A stretch of DNA of 64,000 bases from Limanda limanda (lineage: Eukaryota > Chordata > Actinopteri > Pleuronectiformes > Pleuronectidae). The stretch covers positions 1 to 64,000 of the forward strand of contig NW_026870428.1 in NCBI RefSeq assembly GCF_963576545.1, in the 5' to 3' direction. The position numbers were made by a program, and so were the translations under genes. Each line of letters begins with the position of its first letter. Position 1 is the stretch's first letter. Of the stretch, positions 48,039 to 60,912 are shown in pieces. The notes under the pieces are model-generated. The model made no database searches. It had not been told where the DNA came from and worked only from the letters and a program-made list of their open reading frames with translations.

Positions 48039-49971
48039 GATATTCTTGAATAACTTTTTTTGTGAAGGTCGGAGAGACTTGGAAAGTGGTTGCATCTGGA
48101 CTAATTTGGGTCCTGCAGATCGATTGGTACCATCCCCGAGCTTGTACGACCTTCGGAAGAGGTCGACCGACGAAATTCCCCCAAAATCTGAGGAGATATT
48201 CTTGAATAACTTTTTTTGTGAAGGTCGGAGAGACTTGCAAGTAGGCTCTACCCCCACTAAATGGGGTTGCGCGCATCGATCAGTACCATCCTTGAGCTTC
48301 TCCGACTTTCGGAAGGGTTAGGGTTAGGGTTACGGATGAAAGCACATAGGAGAAAGAGATATTCTTGAATAACTTTTTTTGTGAAGGTCGGAGAGACTTG
48401 CAAGTAGGCTCTACCCCCACTAAATGGGGTAGCGCGCATCGATCAGTACCATCCTTGAGCTTCTCCGACTTTCGGAAGGGTTAGGGTTAGGGTTAGGGAT
48501 GAAAGCACATAGGAGAAAGAGATATTCTTGAATAACTTTTTTTGTGAAGGTCGGAGAGACTTGCAAGTAGGCTCTACCCCCACTAAATGGGGTAGCGCGC
48601 ATCGATCGGTACCATCCTTGAGCTTCTCCGACTTTCGGAAGGGTTAGGGTTAGGGTTAGGGATGAAAGCACATAGGAGAAAGAGATATTCTTGAATAACT
48701 TTTTTTGTGAAGGTCGGAGAGACTTGCAAGTAGGCTCTACCCCCACTAAATGGGGTAGCGCGCATCGATCGGTACCATCCTTGAGCTTCTCCGACTTTCG
48801 GAAGGGTTAGGGTTAGGGTTAGGGATGAAAGCACATAGGAGAAAGAGATATTCTTGAATAACTTTTTTTGTGAAGGTCGGAGAGACTTGGAAAGTGGTTG
48901 CATCTGGACTAATTTGGGTCCTGCAGATCGATTGGTACCATCCCCGAGCTTGTACGACCTTCGGAAGAGGTCGACCGACGAAATTCCCCCAAATCTGAGG
49001 AGATATTCTTGAATAACTTTTTTTGTGAAGGTCGGAGAGACTTGCAAGTAGGCTCTACCCCCACTAAATGGGGTAGCGCGCATCGATCGGTACCATCCTT
49101 GAGCTTCTCCGACTTTCGGAAGGGTTAGGGTTAGGGTTAGGGATGAAAGCACATAGGAGAAAGAGATATTCTTGAATAACTTTTTTTGTGAAGGTCGGAG
49201 AGACTTGCAAATAGGCTCTACCCCCACTAAATGGGGTAGCGCGCATCGATCGGTACCATCCTTGAGCTTCTCCGACTTTCGGAAGGGTTAGGGTTAGGGT
49301 TAGGGATGAAAGCACATAGGAGAAAGAGATATTCTTGAATAACTTTTTTTGTGAAGGTCGGAGAGACTTGCAAGTAGGCTCTACCCCCACTAAATGGGGT
49401 AGCGCGCATCGATCGGTACCATCCTTGAGCTTCTCCGACTTTCGGAAGGGTTAGGGTTAGGGTTAGGGATGAAAGCACATAGGAGAAAGAGATATTCTTG
49501 AATAACTTTTTTTGTGAAGGTCGGAGAGACTTGGAAAGTGGTTGCATCTGGACTAATTTGGGTCCTGCGGATCGATTGGTACCATCCCCGAGCTTGTACG
49601 ACCTTCGGAAGAGGTCGACCGACGAAATTCCCCCAAATCTGAGGAGATATTCTTGAATAACTTTTTTTGTGAAGGTCGGAGAGACTTGCAAGTAGGCTCT
49701 ACCCCCACTAAATGGGGTTGCGCGCATCGATCGGTACCATCCTTGAGCTTCTCCGACTTTCGGAAGGGTTAGGGTTAGGGTTAGGGATGAAAGCACATAG
49801 GAGAAAGAGATATTCTTGAATAACTTTTTTTGTGAAGGTCGGAGAGACTTGCAAGTAGGCTCTACCCCCACTAAATGGGGTAGCGCGCATCGATCGGTAC
49901 CATCCTTGAGCTTCTCCGACTTTCGGAAGGGTTAGGGTTAGGGTTAGGGATGAAAGCACATAGGAGAAAGA
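48039..49971 (+). repeat. Segment 16: 1933-bp B'-A4-B-A3-B-A2
   Basis: The first A (48195) has a G-to-C change in its last TTAGGG (48333). The B at 48847 is the CTGCAG/155-bp form. The middle A of the A3 run (49165) carries gcaaAtagg, a marker repeated 2096 bp later at 51307 and again near 55980 and 60158. Confidence 0.95.
48195..48357 (+). repeat. A unit with a damaged fourth G tract
   Basis: G-to-C at 48333 turns the last TTAGGG into TTACGG. It is the only full-length A unit found in which one of the four G3 tracts is broken by substitution. Confidence 0.93.
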
Positions 49972-52067
49972 GATATTCTTGAATAACTTTTTTTGTGAAG
50001 GTCGGAGAGACTTGGAAAGTGGTTGCATCTGGACTAATTTGGGTCCTGCAGATCGATTGGTACCATCCCCGAGCTTGTACGACCTTCGGAAGAGGTCGAC
50101 CGACGAAATTCCCCCAAAATCTGAGGAGATATTCTTGAATAACTTTTTTTGTGAAGGTCGGAGAGACTTGCAAGTAGGCTCTACCCCCACTAAATGGGGT
50201 TGCGCGCATCGATCAGTACCATCCTTGAGCTTCTCCGACTTTCGGAAGGGTTAGGGTTAGGGTTAGGGATGAAAGCACATAGGAGAAAGAGATATTCTTG
50301 AATAACTTTTTTTGTGAAGGTCGGAGAGACTTGCAAGTAGGCTCTACCCCCACTAAATGGGGTAACGCGCATCGATCGGTACCATCCTTGAGCTTCTCCG
50401 ACTTTCGGAAGGGTTAGGGTTAGGGTTAGGGATGAAAGCACATAGGAGAAAGAGATATTCTTGAATAACTTTTTTTGTGAAGGTCGGAGAGACTTGCAAG
50501 TAGGCTCTACCCCCACTAAATGGGGTAGCGCGCATCGATCGGTACCATCCTTGAGCTTCTCCGACTTTCGGAAGGGTTAGGGTTAGGGTTAGGGATGAAA
50601 GCACATAGGAGAAAGAGATATTCTTGAATAACTTTTTTTGTGAAGGTCGGAGAGACTTGCAAGTAGGCTCTACCCCCACTAAATGGGGTAGCGCGCATCG
50701 ATCGGTACCATCCTTGAGCTTCTCCGACTTTCGGAAGGGTTAGGGTTAGGGATAGGGATGAAAGCACATAGGAGAAAGAGATATTCTTGAATAACTTTTT
50801 TTGTGAAGGTCGGAGAGACTTGCAAGTAGGCTCTACCCCCACTAAATGGGGTAGCGCGCATCGATCGGTACCATCCTTGAGCTTCTCCGACTTTCGGAAG
50901 GGTTAGGGTTAGGGTTAGGGATGAAAGCACATAGGAGAAAGAGATATTCTTGAATAACTTTTTTTGTGAAGGTCGGAGAGACTTGGAAAGTGGTTGCATC
51001 TGGACTAATTTGGGTCCTGCGGATCGATTGGTACCATCCCCGAGCTTGTACGACCTTCGGAAGAGGTCGACCGACGAAATTCCCCCAAATCTGAGGAGAT
51101 ATTCTTGAATAACTTTTTTTGTGAAGGTCGGAGAGACTTGCAAGTAGGCTCTACCCCCACTAAATGGGGTAGCGCGCATCGATCGGTACCATCCTTGAGC
51201 TTCTCCGACTTTCGGAAGGGTTAGGGTTAGGGTTAGGGATGAAAGCACATAGGAGAAAGAGATATTCTTGAATAACTTTTTTTGTGAAGGTCGGAGAGAC
51301 TTGCAAATAGGCTCTACCCCCACTAAATGGGGTAGCGCGCATCGATCGGTACCATCCTTGAGCTTCTCCGACTTTCGGAAGGGTTAGGGTTAGGGTTAGG
51401 GATGAAAGCACATAGGAGAAAGAGATATTCTTGAATAACTTTTTTTGTGAAGGTCGGAGAGACTTGCAAGTAGGCTCTACCCCCACTAAATGGGGTAGCG
51501 CGCATCGATCGGTACCATCCTTGAGCTTCTCCGACTTTCGGAAGGGTTAGGGTTAGGGTTAGGGATGAAAGCACATAGGAGAAAGAGATATTCTTGAATA
51601 ACTTTTTTTGTGAAGGTCGGAGAGACTTGGAAAGTGGTTGCATCTGGACTAATTTGGGTCCTGCGGATCGATTGGTACCATCCCCGAGCTTGTACGACCT
51701 TCGGAAGAGGTCGACCGACGAAATTCCCCCAAATCTGAGGAGATATTCTTGAATAACTTTTTTTGTGAAGGTCGGAGAGACTTGCAAGTAGGCTCTACCC
51801 CCACTAAATGGGGTTGCGCGCATCGATCGGTACCATCCTTGAGCTTCTCCGACTTTCGGAAGGGTTAGGGTTAGGGTTAGGGATGAAAGCACATAGGAGA
51901 AAGAGATATTCTTGAATAACTTTTTTTGTGAAGGTCGGAGAGACTTGCAAGTAGGCTCTACCCCCACTAAATGGGGTAGCGCGCATCGATCGGTACCATC
52001 CTTGAGCTTCTCCGACTTTCGGAAGGGTTAGGGTTAGGGTTAGGGATGAAAGCACATAGGAGAAAGA
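49972..52067 (+). repeat. Segment 17: 2096-bp B'-A5-B-A3-B-A2
   Basis: The second A (50291) is the taacg form. The fourth A (50617) has its third telomeric repeat changed to ATAGGG (50752), which keeps four G3 tracts. The gcaaAtagg marker is in 51261. Confidence 0.95.
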
Positions 52068-54807
52068 GATATTCTTGAATAACTTTTTTTGTGAAGGTCG
52101 GAGAGACTTGGAAAGTGGTTGCATCTGGACTAATTTGGGTCCTGCAGATCGATTGGTACCATCCCCGAGCTTGTACGACCTTCGGAAGAGGTCGACCGAC
52201 GAAATTCCCCCAAAATCTGAGGAGATATTCTTGAATAACTTTTTTTGTGAAGGTCGGAGAGACTTGCAAGTAGGCTCTACCCCCACTAAATGGGGTTGCG
52301 CGCATCGATCAGTACCATCCTTGAGCTTCTCCGACTTTCGGAAGGGTTAGGGTTAGGGTTAGGGATGAAAGCACATAGGAGAAAGAGATATTCTTGAATA
52401 ACTTTTTTTGTGAAGGTCGGAGAGACTTGCAAGTAGGCTCTACCCCCACTAAATGGGGTAACGCGCATCGATCGGTACCATCCTTGAGCTTCTCCGACTT
52501 TCGGAAGGGTTAGGGTTAGGGTTAGGGATGAAAGCACATAGGAGAAAGAGATATTCTTGAATAACTTTTTTTGTGAAGGTCGGAGAGACTTGCAAGTAGG
52601 CTCTACCCCCACTAAATGGGGTAGCGCGCATCGATCGGTACCATCCTTGAGCTTCTCCGACTTTCGGAAGGGTTAGGGTTAGGGTTAGGGATGAAAGCAC
52701 ATAGGAGAAAGAGATATTCTTGAATAACTTTTTTTGTGAAGGTCGGAGAGACTTGCAAGTAGGCTCTACCCCCACTAAATGGGGTAGCGCGCATCGATCG
52801 GTACCATCCTTGAGCTTCTCCGACTTTCGGAAGGGTTAGGGTTAGGGATAGGGATGAAAGCACATAGGAGAAAGAGATATTCTTGAATAACTTTTTTTGT
52901 GAAGGTCGGAGAGACTTGCAAGTAGGCTCTACCCCCACTAAATGGGGTAGCGCGCATCGATCGGTACCATCCTTGAGCTTCTCCGACTTTCGGAAGGGTT
53001 AGGGTTAGGGTTAGGGATGAAAGCACATAGGAGAAAGAGATATTCTTGAATAACTTTTTTTGTGAAGGTCGGAGAGACTTGGAAAGTGGTTGCATCTGGA
53101 CTAATTTGGGTCCTGCGGATCGATTGGTACCATCCCCGAGCTTGTACGACCTTCGGAAGAGGTCGACCGACGAAATTCCCCCAAATCTGAGGAGATATTC
53201 TTGAATAACTTTTTTTGTGAAGGTCGGAGAGACTTGCAAGTAGGCTCTACCCCCACTAAATGGGGTAGCGCGCATCGATCGGTACCATCCTTGAGCTTCT
53301 CCGACTTTCGGAAGGGTTAGGGTTAGGGTTAGGGATGAAAGCACATAGGAGAAAGAGATATTCTTGAATAACTTTTTTTGTGAAGGTCGGAGAGACTTGC
53401 AAGTAGGCTCTACCCCCACTAAATGGGGTAGCGCGCATCGATCGGTACCATCCTTGAGCTTCTCCGACTTTCGGAAGGGTTAGGGTTAGGGTTAGGGATG
53501 AAAGCACATAGGAGAAAGAGATATTCTTGAATAACTTTTTTTGTGAAGGTCGGAGAGACTTGGAAAGTGGTTGCATCTGGACTAATTTGGGTCCTGCGGA
53601 TCGATTGGTACCATCCCCGAGCTTGTACGACCTTCGGAAGAGGTCGACCGACGAAATTCCCCCAAATCTGAGGAGATATTCTTGAATAACTTTTTTTGTG
53701 AAGGTCGGAGAGACTTGCAAGTAGGCTCTACCCCCACTAAATGGGGTAGCGCGCATCGATCGGTACCATCCTTGAGCTTCTCCGACTTTCGGAAGGGTTA
53801 GGGTTAGGGTTAGGGATGAAAGCACATAGGAGAAAGAGATATTCTTGAATAACTTTTTTTGTGAAGGTCGGAGAGACTTGCAAGTAGGCTCTACCCCCAC
53901 TAAATGGGGTAGCGCGCATCGATCGGTACCATCCTTGAGCTTCTCCGACTTTCGGAAGGGTTAGGGTTAGGGTTAGGGATGAAAGCACATAGGAGAAAGA
54001 GATATTCTTGAATAACTTTTTTTGTGAAGGTCGGAGAGACTTGCAAGTAGGCTCTACCCCCACTAAATGGGGTAGCGCGCATCGATCGGTACCATCCTTG
54101 AGCTTCTCCGACTTTCGGAAGGGTTAGGGTTAGGGTTAGGGATGAAAGCACATAGGAGAAAGAGATATTCTTGAATAACTTTTTTTGTGAAGGTCGGAGA
54201 GACTTGCAAGTAGGCTCTACCCCCACTAAATGGGGTAGCGCGCATCGATCGGTACCATCCTTGAGCTTCTCCGACTTTCGGAAGGGTTAGGGTTAGGGTT
54301 AGGGATGAAAGCACATAGGAGAAAGAGATATTCTTGAATAACTTTTTTTGTGAAGGTCGGAGAGACTTGCAAGTAGGCTCTACCCCCACTAAATGGGGTA
54401 GCGCGCATCGATCGGTACCATCCTTGAGCTTCTCCGACTTTCGGAAGGGTTAGGGTTAGGGTTAGGGATGAAAGCACATAGGAGAAAGAGATATTCTTGA
54501 ATAACTTTTTTTGTGAAGGTCGGAGAGACTTGGAAAGTGGTTGCATCTGGACTAATTTGGGTCCTGCGGATCGATTGGTACCATCCCCGAGCTTGTACGA
54601 CCTTCGGAAGAGGTCGACCGACGAAATTCCCCCAAATCTGAGGAGATATTCTTGAATAACTTTTTTTGTGAAGGTCGGAGAGACTTGCAAGTAGGCTCTA
54701 CCCCCACTAAATGGGGTTGCGCGCATCGATCGGTACCATCCTTGAGCTTCTCCGACTTTCGGAAGGGTTAGGGTTAGGGTTAGGGATGAAAGCACATAGG
54801 AGAAAGA
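52068..54807 (+). repeat. Segment 18: 2740-bp B'-A5-B-A2-B-A5-B-A1
   Basis: The first five A units repeat those of the previous segment at an offset of 2096 bp, including the ATAGGG change (52848). The rest is a different module, A2-B-A5-B-A1, which returns in the segments at 56735 and 60913. Confidence 0.95.
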
Positions 54808-56734
54808 GATATTCTTGAATAACTTTTTTTGTGAAGGTCGGAGAGACTTGGAAAGTGGTTGCATCTGGACTAATTTGGGTCCTGCAGATCGATTGGTACC
54901 ATCCCCGAGCTTGTACGACCTTCGGAAGAGGTCGACCGACGAAATTCCCCCAAAATCTGAGGAGATATTCTTGAATAACTTTTTTTGTGAAGGTCGGAGA
55001 GACTTGCAAGTAGGCTCTACCCCCACTAAATGGGGTTGCGCGCATCGATCAGTACCATCCTTGAGCTTCTCCGACTTTCGGAAGGGTTAGGGTTAGGGTT
55101 AGGGATGAAAGCACATAGGAGAAAGAGATATTCTTGAATAACTTTTTTTGTGAAGGTCGGAGAGACTTGCAAGTAGGCTCTACCCCCACTAAATGGGGTA
55201 GCGCGCATCGATCAGTACCATCCTTGAGCTTCTCCGACTTTCGGAAGGGTTAGGGTTAGGGTTAGGGATGAAAGCACATAGGAGAAAGAGATATTCTTGA
55301 ATAACTTTTTTTGTGAAGGTCGGAGAGACTTGCAAGTAGGCTCTACCCCCACTAAATGGGGTAGCGCGCATCGATCGGTACCATCCTTGGGCTTCTCCGA
55401 CTTTCGGAAGGGTTAGGGTTAGGGTTAGGGATGAAAGCACATAGGAGAAAGAGATATTCTTGAATAACTTTTTTTGTGAAGGTCGGAGAGACTTGCAAGT
55501 AGGCTCTACCCCCACTAAATGGGGTAGCGCGCATCGATCGGTACCATCCTTGAGCTTCTCCGACTTTCGGAAGGGTTAGGGTTAGGGTTAGGGATGAAAG
55601 CACATAGGAGAAAGAGATATTCTTGAATAACTTTTTTTGTGAAGGTCGGAGAGACTTGGAAAGTGGTTGCATCTGGACTAATTTGGGTCCTGCAGATCGA
55701 TTGGTACCATCCCCGAGCTTGTACGACCTTCGGAAGAGGTCGACCGACGAAATTCCCCCAAATCTGAGGAGATATTCTTGAATAACTTTTTTTGTGAAGG
55801 TCGGAGAGACTTGCAAGTAGGCTCTACCCCCACTAAATGGGGTAGCGCGCATCGATCGGTACCATCCTTGAGCTTCTCCGACTTTCGGAAGGGTTAGGGT
55901 TAGGGTTAGGGATGAAAGCACATAGGAGAAAGAGATATTCTTGAATAACTTTTTTTGTGAAGGTCGGAGAGACTTGCAAATAGGCTCTACCCCCACTAAA
56001 TGGGGTAGCGCGCATCGATCGGTACCATCCTTGAGCTTCTCCGACTTTCGGAAGGGTTAGGGTTAGGGTTAGGGATGAAAGCACATAGGAGAAAGAGATA
56101 TTCTTGAATAACTTTTTTTGTGAAGGTCGGAGAGACTTGCAAGTAGGCTCTACCCCCACTAAATGGGGTAGCGCGCATCGATCGGTACCATCCTTGAGCT
56201 TCTCCGACTTTCGGAAGGGTTAGGGTTAGGGTTAGGGATGAAAGCACATAGGAGAAAGAGATATTCTTGAATAACTTTTTTTGTGAAGGTCGGAGAGACT
56301 TGGAAAGTGGTTGCATCTGGACTAATTTGGGTCCTGCGGATCGATTGGTACCATCCCCGAGCTTGTACGACCTTCGGAAGAGGTCGACCGACGAAATTCC
56401 CCCAAATCTGAGGAGATATTCTTGAATAACTTTTTTTGTGAAGGTCGGAGAGACTTGCAAGTAGGCTCTACCCCCACTAAATGGGGTTGCGCGCATCGAT
56501 CGGTACCATCCTTGAGCTTCTCCGACTTTCGGAAGGGTTAGGGTTAGGGATGAAAGCACATAGGAGAAAGAGATATTCTTGAATAACTTTTTTTGTGAAG
56601 GTCGGAGAGACTTGCAAGTAGGCTCTACCCCCACTAAATGGGGTAGCGCGCATCGATCGGTACCATCCTTGAGCTTCTCCGACTTTCGGAAGGGTTAGGG
56701 TTAGGGTTAGGGATGAAAGCACATAGGAGAAAGA
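54808..56734 (+). repeat. Segment 19: 1927-bp B'-A4-B-A3-B-A2, first copy of the 4.2-kb duplication
   Basis: Markers: ccttgGgctt in unit 55290, CTGCAG/155-bp B at 55616, gcaaAtagg in 55934, and a 157-bp A at 56415. All four recur in the segment at 58986 at an offset of 4178 bp. Confidence 0.95.
56415..56571 (+). repeat. 157-bp A unit lacking one TTAGGG
   Basis: First A of the A2 run before B' 56735, with t at unit 74. Copied at 60593. Confidence 0.96.
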
Positions 56735-58985
56735 GATATTCTTGAATAACTTTTTTTGTGAAGGTCGGAGAGACTTGGAAAGTGGTTGCATCTGGACTAA
56801 TTTGGGTCCTGCAGATCGATTGGTACCATCCCCGAGCTTGTACGACCTTCGGAAGAGGTCGACCGACGAAATTCCCCCAAAATCTGAGGAGATATTCTTG
56901 AATAACTTTTTTTGTGAAGGTCGTAGAGACTTGCAAGTAGGCTCTACCCCCACTAAATGGGGTAACGCGCATCGATCGGTACCATCCTTGAGCTTCTCCG
57001 ACTTTCGGAAGGGTTAGGGTTAGGGTTAGGGATGAAAGCACATAGGAGAAAGAGATATTCTTGAATAACTTTTTTTGTGAAGGTCGGAGAGACTTGCAAG
57101 TAGGCTCTACCCCCACTAAATGGGGTAGCGCGCATCGATCGGTACCATCCTTGAGCTTCTCCGACTTTCGGAAGGGTTAGGGTTAGGGTTAGGGATGAAA
57201 GCACATAGGAGAAAGAGATATTCTTGAATAACTTTTTTTGTGAAGGTCGGAGAGACTTGGAAAGTGGTTGCATCTGGACTAATTTGGGTCCTGCGGATCG
57301 ATTGGTACCATCCCCGAGCTTGTACGACCTTCGGAAGAGGTCGACCGACGAAATTCCCCCAAATCTGAGGAGATATTCTTGAATAACTTTTTTTGTGAAG
57401 GTCGGAGAGACTTGCAAGTAGGCTCTACCCCCACTAAATGGGGTAGCGCGCATCGATCGGTACCATCCTTGAGCTTCTCCGACTTTCGGAAGGGTTAGGG
57501 TTAGGGTTAGGGATGAAAGCACATAGGAGAAAGAGATATTCTTGAATAACTTTTTTTGTGAAGGTCGGAGAGACTTGCAAGTAGGCTCTACCCCCACTAA
57601 ATGGGGTAGCGCGCATCGATCGGTACCATCCTTGAGCTTCTCCGACTTTCGGAAGGGTTAGGGTTAGGGTTAGGGATGAAAGCACATAGGAGAAAGAGAT
57701 ATTCTTGAATAACTTTTTTTGTGAAGGTCGGAGAGACTTGGAAAGTGGTTGCATCTGGACTAATTTGGGTCCTGCGGATCGATTGGTACCATCCCCGAGC
57801 TTGTACGACCTTCGGAAGAGGTCGACCGACGAAATTCCCCCAAATCTGAGGAGATATTCTTGAATAACTTTTTTTGTGAAGGTCGGAGAGACTTGCAAGT
57901 AGGCTCTACCCCCACTAAATGGGGTAGCGCGCATCGATCGGTACCATCCTTGAGCTTCTCCGACTTTCGGAAGGGTTAGGGTTAGGGTTAGGGATGAAAG
58001 CACATAGGAGAAAGAGATATTCTTGAATAACTTTTTTTGTGAAGGTCGGAGAGACTTGCAAGTAGGCTCTACCCCCACTAAATGGGGTAGCGCGCATCGA
58101 TCGGTACCATCCTTGAGCTTCTCCGACTTTCGGAAGGGTTAGGGTTAGGGTTAGGGATGAAAGCACATAGGAGAAAGAGATATTCTTGAATAACTTTTTT
58201 TGTGAAGGTCGGAGAGACTTGCAAGTAGGCTCTACCCCCACTAAATGGGGTAGCGCGCATCGATCGGTACCATCCTTGAGCTTCTCCGACTTTCGGAAGG
58301 GTTAGGGTTAGGGTTAGGGATGAAAGCACATAGGAGAAAGAGATATTCTTGAATAACTTTTTTTGTGAAGGTCGGAGAGACTTGCAAGTAGGCTCTACCC
58401 CCACTAAATGGGGTAGCGCGCATCGATCGGTACCATCCTTGAGCTTCTCCGACTTTCGGAAGGGTTAGGGTTAGGGTTAGGGATGAAAGCACATAGGAGA
58501 AAGAGATATTCTTGAATAACTTTTTTTGTGAAGGTCGGAGAGACTTGCAAGTAGGCTCTACCCCCACTAAATGGGGTAGCGCGCATCGATCGGTACCATC
58601 CTTGAGCTTCTCCGACTTTCGGAAGGGTTAGGGTTAGGGTTAGGGATGAAAGCACATAGGAGAAAGAGATATTCTTGAATAACTTTTTTTGTGAAGGTCG
58701 GAGAGACTTGGAAAGTGGTTGCATCTGGACTAATTTGGGTCCTGCGGATCGATTGGTACCATCCCCGAGCTTGTACGACCTTCGGAAGAGGTCGACCGAC
58801 GAAATTCCCCCAAATCTGAGGAGATATTCTTGAATAACTTTTTTTGTGAAGGTCGGAGAGACTTGCAAGTAGGCTCTACCCCCACTAAATGGGGTTGCGC
58901 GCATCGATCGGTACCATCCTTGAGCTTCTCCGACTTTCGGAAGGGTTAGGGTTAGGGTTAGGGATGAAAGCACATAGGAGAAAGA
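56735..58985 (+). repeat. Segment 20: 2251-bp B'-A2-B-A2-B-A5-B-A1
   Basis: The length equals the left-domain 2251-bp repeat by coincidence; the unit order differs. The first A (56891) directly after B' carries the taacg change, elsewhere confined to second position, plus a private gtcgTagag, so it looks like the product of a one-unit deletion. Confidence 0.94.
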
Positions 58986-60912
58986 GATATTCTTGAATAA
59001 CTTTTTTTGTGAAGGTCGGAGAGACTTGGAAAGTGGTTGCATCTGGACTAATTTGGGTCCTGCAGATCGATTGGTACCATCCCCGAGCTTGTACGACCTT
59101 CGGAAGAGGTCGACCGACGAAATTCCCCCAAAATCTGAGGAGATATTCTTGAATAACTTTTTTTGTGAAGGTCGGAGAGACTTGCAAGTAGGCTCTACCC
59201 CCACTAAATGGGGTTGCGCGCATCGATCAGTACCATCCTTGAGCTTCTCCGACTTTCGGAAGGGTTAGGGTTAGGGTTAGGGATGAAAGCACATAGGAGA
59301 AAGAGATATTCTTGAATAACTTTTTTTGTGAAGGTCGGAGAGACTTGCAAGTAGGCTCTACCCCCACTAAATGGGGTAGCGCGCATCGATCAGTACCATC
59401 CTTGAGCTTCTCCGACTTTCGGAAGGGTTAGGGTTAGGGTTAGGGATGAAAGCACATAGGAGAAAGAGATATTCTTGAATAACTTTTTTTGTGAAGGTCG
59501 GAGAGACTTGCAAGTAGGCTCTACCCCCACTAAATGGGGTAGCGCGCATCGATCGGTACCATCCTTGGGCTTCTCCGACTTTCGGAAGGGTTAGGGTTAG
59601 GGTTAGGGATGAAAGCACATAGGAGAAAGAGATATTCTTGAATAACTTTTTTTGTGAAGGTCGGAGAGACTTGCAAGTAGGCTCTACCCCCACTAAATGG
59701 GGTAGCGCGCATCGATCGGTACCATCCTTGAGCTTCTCCGACTTTCGGAAGGGTTAGGGTTAGGGTTAGGGATGAAAGCACATAGGAGAAAGAGATATTC
59801 TTGAATAACTTTTTTTGTGAAGGTCGGAGAGACTTGGAAAGTGGTTGCATCTGGACTAATTTGGGTCCTGCAGATCGATTGGTACCATCCCCGAGCTTGT
59901 ACGACCTTCGGAAGAGGTCGACCGACGAAATTCCCCCAAATCTGAGGAGATATTCTTGAATAACTTTTTTTGTGAAGGTCGGAGAGACTTGCAAGTAGGC
60001 TCTACCCCCACTAAATGGGGTAGCGCGCATCGATCGGTACCATCCTTGAGCTTCTCCGACTTTCGGAAGGGTTAGGGTTAGGGTTAGGGATGAAAGCACA
60101 TAGGAGAAAGAGATATTCTTGAATAACTTTTTTTGTGAAGGTCGGAGAGACTTGCAAATAGGCTCTACCCCCACTAAATGGGGTAGCGCGCATCGATCGG
60201 TACCATCCTTGAGCTTCTCCGACTTTCGGAAGGGTTAGGGTTAGGGTTAGGGATGAAAGCACATAGGAGAAAGAGATATTCTTGAATAACTTTTTTTGTG
60301 AAGGTCGGAGAGACTTGCAAGTAGGCTCTACCCCCACTAAATGGGGTAGCGCGCATCGATCGGTACCATCCTTGAGCTTCTCCGACTTTCGGAAGGGTTA
60401 GGGTTAGGGTTAGGGATGAAAGCACATAGGAGAAAGAGATATTCTTGAATAACTTTTTTTGTGAAGGTCGGAGAGACTTGGAAAGTGGTTGCATCTGGAC
60501 TAATTTGGGTCCTGCGGATCGATTGGTACCATCCCCGAGCTTGTACGACCTTCGGAAGAGGTCGACCGACGAAATTCCCCCAAATCTGAGGAGATATTCT
60601 TGAATAACTTTTTTTGTGAAGGTCGGAGAGACTTGCAAGTAGGCTCTACCCCCACTAAATGGGGTTGCGCGCATCGATCGGTACCATCCTTGAGCTTCTC
60701 CGACTTTCGGAAGGGTTAGGGTTAGGGATGAAAGCACATAGGAGAAAGAGATATTCTTGAATAACTTTTTTTGTGAAGGTCGGAGAGACTTGCAAGTAGG
60801 CTCTACCCCCACTAAATGGGGTAGCGCGCATCGATCGGTACCATCCTTGAGCTTCTCCGACTTTCGGAAGGGTTAGGGTTAGGGTTAGGGATGAAAGCAC
60901 ATAGGAGAAAGA
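58986..60912 (+). repeat. Segment 21: 1927-bp, second copy of the segment at 54808
   Basis: Identical unit order and the same four private markers as 54808-56734 at an offset of 4178 bp (ccttgGgctt in 59468, CTGCAG/155-bp B at 59794, gcaaAtagg in 60112, 157-bp A at 60593). Confidence 0.95.
60593..60749 (+). repeat. 157-bp A unit lacking one TTAGGG
   Basis: Copy of 56415-56571 at an offset of 4178 bp. Confidence 0.96.
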
